Assembly: GCF_002127585.1 (NCBI RefSeq)
Contig: NZ_NEGZ01000014.1
Span: forward strand, 87,373 to 124,757
DNA: 37,385 bases
DNA from: Janthinobacterium sp. GW458P
GTDB taxonomy: Bacteria; Pseudomonadota; Gammaproteobacteria; Burkholderiales; Burkholderiaceae_D
Direction of reading: 5' to 3'
Made by a program: the position numbers and the translations under genes. This document shows, one piece after another, positions 32,345 through 37,385 of the stretch; position 1 is the first letter of the stretch, and each line of letters begins with the position of its first letter. Below the pieces are notes generated by a model. That model saw nothing but the letters and a program-made list of their open reading frames with translations, was not told the DNA's origin and did not search any database.

Positions 32345-32719
32345 ATGTCGACTTATGAATTTACGGTAACGGTCAAGACGCAGTACTTGCCCGAGCAATC
32401 GGCACCCGAGCAGGGCCGCCATGTATTCAGCTACACGATTCGCGTGGTTAACAGCGGCACCGTCGGCGCGCAACTGATTTCGCGTCACTGGGTCATCACG
32501 GACGCCAATAACAAGGTGGAAGAGGTGCGCGGCTTGGGCGCGGTCGGTCACCAGCCGCTGCTGCAGCCGGGCGAACAGTTTGAATATACGAGCGGCACCA
32601 TGCTGGCCACGCCGCAAGGCTCGATGCGGGGCGAATACTTCTGCGTGGCCGAGGATGGTCACCAGTTCGAAGCGCTTATCCCGGAATTCGTGCTGTCACT
32701 GCCGCGTACCCTGCATTAA
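32345..32719 (+). CDS. apaG: ApaG (DUF525) protein
   Basis: The 124-residue single-domain beta-sandwich (Fn3-like) of the ApaG/DUF525 family has [20 protein letters not shown], the pyrophosphate-binding-type loop [37 protein letters not shown]. The cellular role is not settled; the family is linked to divalent-metal and Ap4A phenotypes. ATG 32345 follows GAAGGG; an ATG two codons earlier is also possible. Divergently transcribed from rpe, with both promoters in 32200-32340. Confidence 0.93.
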   Translation: MSTYEFTVTVKTQYLPEQSAPEQGRHVFSYTIRVVNSGTVGAQLISRHWVITDANNKVEEVRGLGAVGHQPLLQPGEQFEYTSGTMLATPQGSMRGEYFCVAEDGHQFEALIPEFVLSLPRTLH

Positions 32720-32748
32720 GAAGCGTCAGGCTTGCGGGCCATCGTCTA

Positions 32749-32895
32749 TCATTTCAGCTTTTCCGCGGCATCTTTTTCGTCGCTTACTTGTTTCCGTGCC
32801 GGTGGCGCGGGCTTCTTGCCCGAATACATGGTCCACCAGACGATAAATACCAGCAAGAAGAAGGCCACCAGCGCTTCAATCATCAAGATCCACAT
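32749..32895 (-). CDS. Small single-pass membrane protein
   Basis: The 48-residue protein is MWILMIEALVAFFLLVFIVW followed by WTMYSGKKPAPPARK and a charged tail ending KDAAEKLK. One hydrophobic helix (about residues 2-22) is followed by a positively charged cytosolic tail. The second ATG (32895) is preferred since AGGG lies about six bases upstream; an ATG two codons earlier is possible. Its start region faces the mltA start on the other strand with about ten bases between them, so the two 5' ends overlap at the RNA level. Function unknown. Confidence 0.65.
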   Translation of the reverse strand: MWILMIEALVAFFLLVFIVWWTMYSGKKPAPPARKQVSDEKDAAEKLK

Positions 32896-32905
32896 ACGCA
32901 TCCCT

Positions 32906-34168
32906 ATGTTATTTACACGCAGCTTATTCACGCGCCGCTTATTTACACGCGGTAGTCTACTCGTTTCAATCGGCGCCGTCGCGCTTGTTCTTTCCGCCTG
33001 TACCACGCCGCCTGCGCCGCCCGCTGCCAGCGGCAAGGCGCCGCCCATCGCGCCGACCGTCGTCAAGCCTGTGCCGGCCAAACCCGCCGATGCCAAGGAT
33101 GCCACGGATGTGGCGGCGCCCACCTTCGTGCCTGCCAAGTTTGCCGCCTTGCCCGGCTGGGCGCGCGACGACATGCGCGCCGCCTGGCCAGCCTTCATGG
33201 CCTCGTGCGGCGTGCTGGTGAAACGCCCTGACTGGAAGGAGTCATGCACGATCGCGCGCCAGGTGAATGCGGACAGCGACAAGGCCATCCGTCTGTTTTT
33301 TGAAACCTTCTTTGTGCCAAATCAAGTGCTGGCCGCCGACGGCGCCAGCACCGGCCTCGTCACCGGATATTATGAACCGCTGCTGCACGGCGCGCGCAAG
33401 CGCGGTGGCCCATACCAGACACCGCTGTACAAGGTGCCTGACGACTTGGTCTCGGTGGACTTGTCCGGCGTGTATCCGGAACTGAAAAACATGCGCTTGC
33501 GGGGCAAACTGGTCGGCAAGAAGGTGATACCGTACGCAACCCGCGCCGACATCGAGCGCGCCACCGCCGTCACGGGCAAGGAATTGCTGTGGGTGGATGA
33601 CGAAGTCGAGGCGTTCTTCCTGCAAGTGCAGGGTTCCGGGCGCGTGCAGCTGACCGATACGCAGGAAACCGTGCGCGTGGCGTATGCGGATCAAAACGGC
33701 CATCCGTACAAATCCATCGGCCGCTATCTGGTCGACAAGGGCGAGCTGACCCTGAGCCAGGCGTCCGCGCAGGGCATCAAGGCGTGGATTGCCGGCCATC
33801 CCACGCGCAAGGATGAATTGTTCAACGCCAACCCGAGCTATGTGTTCTTCAAGGAAGAGCGCCTGCCCGATCCGAAAGTGGGGCCGAAGGGCGCACTGGG
33901 CGTGCCGCTGACGCCGCAGCGCTCGGTGGCCATCGATTCGCGCTTCCTGCCGCTCGGTGCGCCCGTATTCCTGTCCACCACGCAAGCCAATAGCGAGATT
34001 CCCATGCAGCGCCTGGTGATGGCGCAGGATACAGGCGGCGCCATTCGCGGCCCTATCCGTGTCGATTACTTCTTTGGTTTTGGCGCGGAAGCGGCCGAGA
34101 ATGCGGGCCGCATGAAACAGAGCGGCGCCGTGTGGGTGTTGTTGCCGAAGCAGGCGCCGGCGCGCTGA
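32906..34168 (+). CDS. mltA: Membrane-bound lytic murein transglycosylase A
   Basis: The 420-residue outer-membrane lipoprotein cleaves peptidoglycan glycan strands to 1,6-anhydro products. The signal peptide ends LSAC (lipidated Cys) after an unusual n-region of three LFTR repeats (LFTRSLFTRRLFTRG) coded by a 15-bp tandem repeat. The MltA core has LVTGYYEPLLHGAR, ELLWVDDEVEAFFLQVQGSG, and VRVAYADQNGHPYKSIG. The C-terminal 3D domain has MAQDTGGAIRGPIRVDYFFG with the catalytic Asp. ATG 32906 has no clear ribosome site; upstream in-frame ATGs lie antisense to the small membrane protein gene and would spoil the signal peptide. Confidence 0.94.
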   Translation: MLFTRSLFTRRLFTRGSLLVSIGAVALVLSACTTPPAPPAASGKAPPIAPTVVKPVPAKPADAKDATDVAAPTFVPAKFAALPGWARDDMRAAWPAFMASCGVLVKRPDWKESCTIARQVNADSDKAIRLFFETFFVPNQVLAADGASTGLVTGYYEPLLHGARKRGGPYQTPLYKVPDDLVSVDLSGVYPELKNMRLRGKLVGKKVIPYATRADIERATAVTGKELLWVDDEVEAFFLQVQGSGRVQLTDTQETVRVAYADQNGHPYKSIGRYLVDKGELTLSQASAQGIKAWIAGHPTRKDELFNANPSYVFFKEERLPDPKVGPKGALGVPLTPQRSVAIDSRFLPLGAPVFLSTTQANSEIPMQRLVMAQDTGGAIRGPIRVDYFFGFGAEAAENAGRMKQSGAVWVLLPKQAPAR

Positions 34169-34193
34169 GTTTTTCGCGGCGCCGGGCTGGGAT

Positions 34194-34216
34194 TGCGCTA
34201 ACGCAAGGTTAGCGCA
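34194..34216. terminator. Hairpin between mltA and usp
   Basis: The nine-base perfect stem TGCGCTAAC/GTTAGCGCA (34194-34202, 34208-34216) has a five-base loop. It overlaps the stop codon of the minus-strand stress protein gene. No T-run follows on either strand, so it may act as an mRNA-end hairpin rather than a classic terminator. Confidence 0.5.
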
Positions 34217-34646
34217 GGACCATCACTGGAAGATGGGTATGCGCCAGCACTTTTTGCGTTTCGCTGCCCACGAACAGCTTGTTCAAGCCTTTGCGGCCAT
34301 GCGAGGCCATCAGGATAATGTCGCAATGGTAAGTCTGTGCCGCGTTGACGATTTCTTCGTGCGGGCTGGGCGAGACGGCCACCACGCCTTCGAAGGGCAC
34401 GCCGACGGCGCGGGCCGTCTCGCCGATCTTGTCGATGGCGCGCTGCGAGGCTTCCTGCATCTGTTGTTCGTACAGGCTGGCGTCGAGCACGATGCCGCCG
34501 TCCGCCATCGGCGAAAACGGGAAGGGCTGCACCACGCTGATGGCGACCAGCTTGGCCTTGTTCAGTTGGGCGAAGGCGAGGGCGGTCTCGGCGGCTTTGT
34601 CGGACAACGGCGAACCGTCGGTGGGAAATAAGATGGTGTTAAACAT
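34209..34646 (-). CDS. Universal stress protein (UspA family)
   Basis: The 145-residue Rossmann-like cytosolic protein has the UspA start MFNTILFPTDGSPLSDKA and the nucleotide-binding pattern ASHGRKGLNKLFVGSETQKV, suggesting the ATP-binding type. It probably dimerises. ATG 34646 has GAGGAG six bases upstream. The promoter region carries a perfect FNR box, so it is likely induced when oxygen is low, as Anr/FNR-controlled usp genes are in other proteobacteria. It is transcribed alone. Confidence 0.93.
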   Translation of the reverse strand: MFNTILFPTDGSPLSDKAAETALAFAQLNKAKLVAISVVQPFPFSPMADGGIVLDASLYEQQMQEASQRAIDKIGETARAVGVPFEGVVAVSPSPHEEIVNAAQTYHCDIILMASHGRKGLNKLFVGSETQKVLAHTHLPVMVLR

Positions 34647-34700
34647 GGCGTACTCCTCAAGTGATGTAAGACAGCTTATGGAGTTACATCAATTAAAACC

Positions 34701-34714
34701 TTGATGTAAATCAA
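34701..34714 (-). promoter_or_regulatory. FNR/Anr box controlling the universal stress protein gene
   Basis: TTGAT-GTAA-ATCAA is an exact match to the FNR-family consensus. On the minus strand CATAAG (34680-34675) follows at a distance that places the box near -40 from the expected start, the standard position for class II activation. The usp start codon is 55 bases downstream. A second inverted repeat, GATGTAA/TTACATC (34663-34669, 34684-34690), lies between. Confidence 0.8.
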
Positions 34715-34783
34715 ACCTACCGGGCTTTGGCAGAAATAGTGTCGCCAAAGCAATCTTTCGCCAGTGTATGCCTGTTCCCCGCC

Positions 34784-36103
34784 TCAGGTGCGCACGCTAC
34801 GCAGCGCCGTGCTCCACACCATGGCGACCGTCAACGCAATGCTGCCGGCCGCGATGCAGGCCAGGCCATTGCGCACGCCAAAGTGTTCCGCTACCCAGCC
34901 GGCGGCCAGCGCGCCCAGCGGCGCCGTCGCCACCGTCAGGAAGCGCATGGTCGACGTCATCCTGCCCAGCATGGCATCGGGTGTGACTTTCTGGCGCAAG
35001 CCCAGGTAGGGAATAAAGAACAGCATCACGCCGCAATCGAAAAAGAACATCAATATGGCATAGGCCACGGCGCTGGCGGCCGCGCTGCCGAACAAGGCGG
35101 CGGGGATGGTGGGCGTCAGGGCAAAGCAGAGCGAGGTCGAAGCCAGGCCGATCAGGATGGTGCGGCCGGCGCCATAGCGTTTCGTCAATGGCTTGACGAT
35201 GAAGGCGCTCAGCAGCACGCCGGCGCCGCCCAGCATCTGCGTCATGCCCAGCACGCCCGGACTCATGCCCAGGTCGCGCGTGGCGAACAGCACCGTCAAG
35301 GCCATGCTGGCGTAAAACAGGAAGTGCCAGATTCCGGCGCCCCATGCCAATGCGCGCAGCAGCGGCTCGCGCCACACGAACAGCAAGCCGTCGGCAATGT
35401 CGCGCAGGGCGTGCTTGTCGGACGGCGCAGGCCGCGGGTCGCGCACGCTCATGGCGCGCAAATTGAAGACGGAAATTAAGTATCCGCAGGCCGTGCACAG
35501 GATGGCGACGGGAGCCGACAGCATTTGCACGAGCACGCCGGCCAGGCCTGGGCCGATCAGGCGCGAAGCCGATTCGGTGGCGGCAAATTTCGACTGCGCA
35601 TCGATCAAGCCATCGCGCCCCACGAGGAAGGTCAGAAACACCTGTTCGGCGCCGCCACCGACGACGAAGCCTGTGCCGATGACGAATCCCACTATATATA
35701 ACCAGGGCATCGACAGCACGCCGCACCAGTAGGCCACGGCCACGCTGGCCAGGGCCAGGCCCGACATGCTTTCGCTGAACAGCATGATAGGGAGCTTGCT
35801 GCGCCGGTCCAGCAGCACGCCGACGGGCAAGCCGAACAGGGCGAACGGCAGCGCCTGCAGAGCGACCAGCAGGCCCATCTGTTCCGGCGTCGCATGCAGC
35901 AGCAGTACCGCGCACAGGGGCAGGGCCAGCGAAGTGATCTGGGCGCCGAAGCAATTGAGGCCATTGCTGAACCACAGGCGGCGAAAATTGACGCTGGCGG
36001 CGCTGCCGTCGCCGCGCAGGTAATCGGCGCAGTACTGGAAGATGGAGGAGAAAATATCTTGCTCGATATGAAAATGATCAGGCTCACAATAATAGCAGTG
36101 CAC
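34784..36103 (-). CDS. MFS transporter (EntS-like exporter family)
   Basis: The 439-residue inner-membrane protein has about twelve membrane helices of the major facilitator superfamily. The loop-2/3 signature appears as GLPVGVLLDRRSKLPIMLF, and the order with VGGGAEQVFLTFLVGRDGLI and ESASRLIGPGLAGVLV resembles the group that includes the enterobactin exporter EntS and macrolide exporters. The substrate is unknown; no siderophore genes are nearby. The start is uncertain: the frame opens at GTG 36103 with a Cys/His-rich stretch (HCYYCEPDHFHIEQD) unusual for the family, and the recognisable protein begins near NFRRLWFSNGLN, about 38 residues in. It is divergent from the crotonase gene. Confidence 0.85.
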   Translation of the reverse strand: MHCYYCEPDHFHIEQDIFSSIFQYCADYLRGDGSAASVNFRRLWFSNGLNCFGAQITSLALPLCAVLLLHATPEQMGLLVALQALPFALFGLPVGVLLDRRSKLPIMLFSESMSGLALASVAVAYWCGVLSMPWLYIVGFVIGTGFVVGGGAEQVFLTFLVGRDGLIDAQSKFAATESASRLIGPGLAGVLVQMLSAPVAILCTACGYLISVFNLRAMSVRDPRPAPSDKHALRDIADGLLFVWREPLLRALAWGAGIWHFLFYASMALTVLFATRDLGMSPGVLGMTQMLGGAGVLLSAFIVKPLTKRYGAGRTILIGLASTSLCFALTPTIPAALFGSAAASAVAYAILMFFFDCGVMLFFIPYLGLRQKVTPDAMLGRMTSTMRFLTVATAPLGALAAGWVAEHFGVRNGLACIAAGSIALTVAMVWSTALRSVRT

Positions 36104-36163
36104 CTGCCGCGCCGCTGCCGTTAGCCGCTACAATCGTTGCACCGTTCATCGAGAGGAGACACT

Positions 36164-36940
36164 ATGCAATACGAAGACCTGATCATCGACATCCAGGATA
36201 AAGTGGCACTGATACGCCTGAACCGCCCCAAGGCCCTGAACGCCTTGAACGACAACATGATGAATGAGCTGGGCCACGCCTTACTCAAATTCGATGCCGA
36301 CGAGAATATCGGCTGCATCGTGCTCACGGGCAGTGAAAAAGCATTTGCCGCCGGCGCCGATATCGCCGCCATGGCCGATTACACCTACCCGGACACCTTT
36401 ACCCAGGGTTACATCAGCCGCAATTGGGAGCATATCTTGCGCGTGCGCAAACCGGTGGTGGGCGCGGTGGCTGGCTATGCGCTCGGTGGCGGTTGTGAAC
36501 TGGCCATGATGTGCGATTTCCTGATCGCCGCCGACAGCGCCAAATTCGGCCAGCCGGAAATCAAGGTCGGCGTCACGCCGGGCGCGGGCGGCACGCAGCG
36601 TTTGCCGCGCGCCATCGGCAAGGCCAAGGCCATGGATTTGCTGCTGACGGCGCGCACCATCGACGCCGCCGAGGCTGAGCGCATCGGCCTGGTGTCGCGC
36701 GTCGTGCCGGCCGATAAGCTGCTGGAAGAAGCCCTGGCCGCCGCCAAGACCATCGCCGCCATGCCGACCTCGGTAGCCATGATGATCAAGGATTGCGTCA
36801 ACCGCGCGTTTGAAACGACCTTGACCGATGGTGTCGCCTACGAGCGCCGCTTGTTCCAGGCCGCCTTCGGTACGCCTGCACAAAAAGAAGGCATGCACGC
36901 TTTCCTGGAAAAGCGCTTGCCAAACTTCGACGGTCTTTGA
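36164..36940 (+). CDS. Enoyl-CoA hydratase (crotonase family)
   Basis: The 258-residue enzyme hydrates trans-2-enoyl-CoA to 3-hydroxyacyl-CoA in beta-oxidation or related acyl-CoA pathways. The oxyanion hole is in [12 protein letters not shown] and [12 protein letters not shown]. The two catalytic glutamates, Glu 112 (GGCELAM) and Glu 132 ([19 protein letters not shown]), are 20 apart as in mitochondrial crotonase. ATG 36164 follows GAGAGGAGAC. TACAAT at 36129-36134 may be its -10. It is followed by the rrn promoter region without a clear terminator; a weak CAGCC/GGCTG hairpin lies at about 36990-37007. Confidence 0.94.
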   Translation: MQYEDLIIDIQDKVALIRLNRPKALNALNDNMMNELGHALLKFDADENIGCIVLTGSEKAFAAGADIAAMADYTYPDTFTQGYISRNWEHILRVRKPVVGAVAGYALGGGCELAMMCDFLIAADSAKFGQPEIKVGVTPGAGGTQRLPRAIGKAKAMDLLLTARTIDAAEAERIGLVSRVVPADKLLEEALAAAKTIAAMPTSVAMMIKDCVNRAFETTLTDGVAYERRLFQAAFGTPAQKEGMHAFLEKRLPNFDGL

Positions 36941-37022
36941 TATGATTCGCCTCCCCGATGAGACGCACTAGTTTGCGGCACAAAAGGGACAGCCTTCAGG
37001 GGCTGGGTAGTAAAAAAGAAGG

Positions 37023-37051
37023 TTGACGAAATGGCCGAAACGCTTCATACT
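37023..37051 (+). promoter_or_regulatory. rRNA operon promoter
   Basis: TTGACG (37023-37028) and CATACT (37046-37051) are separated by exactly 17 bases. An A-rich stretch (GTAGTAAAAAAGAAGG) just upstream resembles an UP element, as expected of a strong rrn promoter. It is about 300 bases before 16S. Confidence 0.8.
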
Positions 37052-37115
37052 CTTCCTTCTTCGCAGCTGACAAACACAACGCTTTGTCGATAGCGCGAAA
37101 GCAGTACCGAATACA

Positions 37116-37127
37116 GTTCTTTAACAA
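37116..37127 (+). promoter_or_regulatory. boxA antitermination element of the rrn leader
   Basis: GTTCTTTAACAA closely matches the rrn boxA consensus bound by NusB/NusE, which lets polymerase read through the untranslated rRNA operon. Confidence 0.8.
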
Positions 37128-37143
37128 TTAACAGTCGATAAGT

Positions 37144-37346
37144 GTGGACATTTGATGCAAGTGCAGCGCCGATCTTTGGATTGGCGTCATACTTAAAATA
37201 TCAAATGTTCACAAGAAATAATGAAATAGGATACTTCTTCGGAAGTAGCCTGTCAGTTTTTTGAGTGAGCAAATCTTTTGCAATGCAAAAGATTTGGATG
37301 GTAGTGATACTGTCCGACCTGTCAGAAATGACATTAAACAGAGATT
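37144..37346 (+). other. Structured 16S rRNA leader
   Basis: Three strong hairpins are visible. A 13-bp stem GTGGACATTTGAT/ATCAAATGTTCAC (37144-37156 and 37200-37212) encloses CGCCGATC/GATTGGCG. Next, TACTTC-TTCG-GAAGTA (37232-37247) has a stable UUCG-type loop. Then a 13-bp near-perfect palindrome, CAAATCTTTTGCA with its complement, lies at 37270-37296. The octamer CCTGTCAG occurs twice (about 37249 and 37318). These probably guide rRNA processing and folding. Confidence 0.7.
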
Positions 37347-37385
37347 AAACTGAAGAGTTTGATCCTGGCTCAGATTGAACGCTGG
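37347..37385 (+). rRNA. 16S ribosomal RNA, 5' end only
   Basis: TGAAGAGTTTGATCCTGGCT and the following CAGATTGAACGCTGG are the universal start of bacterial 16S rRNA. The gene continues beyond the window. The exact mature 5' end is estimated by comparison with the E. coli start. Confidence 0.97.

Noticed and set aside
1..37385. A novel defence, toxin or mobile system
   Set aside because: No transposase, integrase, nuclease, toxin/antitoxin pair or reverse transcriptase was recognised on either strand; nearly every long gene belongs to a known housekeeping or accessory family.

Overview
The window is GC-rich DNA from a betaproteobacterium, most likely an Oxalobacteraceae member of the Janthinobacterium/Massilia/Duganella group. 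This rests on the rpe-gph-trpEGDC order, a UbiH-family hydroxylase next to dsbC, a DUF2058 protein, PsiF-repeat and TonB-like small proteins, and a ribosomal RNA operon starting at the right edge. It is mostly ordinary chromosome. No transposase, integrase, phage gene, CRISPR array or complete unknown gene cluster was found.

Layout. 1-3200: two minus-strand lipoproteins, one collagen-like and cut by the window edge, the other carrying PKD-like domains and long near-identical internal repeats. 3400-4020: a tRNA-Phe gene, a decayed partial copy of it 485 bp away, and a gene-poor scar between them. 4100-12300: two small exported proteins, a di-haem cytochrome c peroxidase with an FNR-like site, an S9 peptidase, a PAS-GGDEF-EAL c-di-GMP protein, a truncated TonB-like gene and a PsiF-repeat protein. 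12500-14900: a DUF2058 gene, a gene broken by several frameshifts, a second identical tRNA-Phe, and the C-terminal remnant of a luciferase-like monooxygenase. 14889-24700: an S41 peptidase with a tandemly duplicated, apparently dead first half, a UbiH-family hydroxylase with a probably leaderless transcript, dsbC, a two-subunit periplasmic molybdenum hydroxylase with a MocA-like maturation enzyme, and an M61 peptidase. 24900-26105: a membrane diguanylate cyclase. 26050-32200 (minus): rpe-gph-trpE-trpG-trpD-trpC plus a lipoprotein, with a Trp-codon leader peptide and attenuator-like structure between gph and trpE. 32300-37000: apaG, a 48-residue membrane protein, mltA, a universal stress protein behind a perfect FNR box, an MFS exporter and an enoyl-CoA hydratase. 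37020-37385: rrn promoter, leader and the first bases of 16S rRNA.

How the parts work together. The trp block makes tryptophan from chorismate as far as indole-3-glycerol phosphate and is coupled to rpe and gph by overlapping codons. The molybdenum hydroxylase genes and the MocA-like gene form a maturation-plus-enzyme set. The FNR-type sites before ccp and usp suggest an oxygen-responsive pair. The points most worth following up are the trp attenuator, the pseudo-protease/protease fusion, the FNR boxes, the tRNA-Phe relic and the T7 homopolymer at the start of the MocA-like gene.
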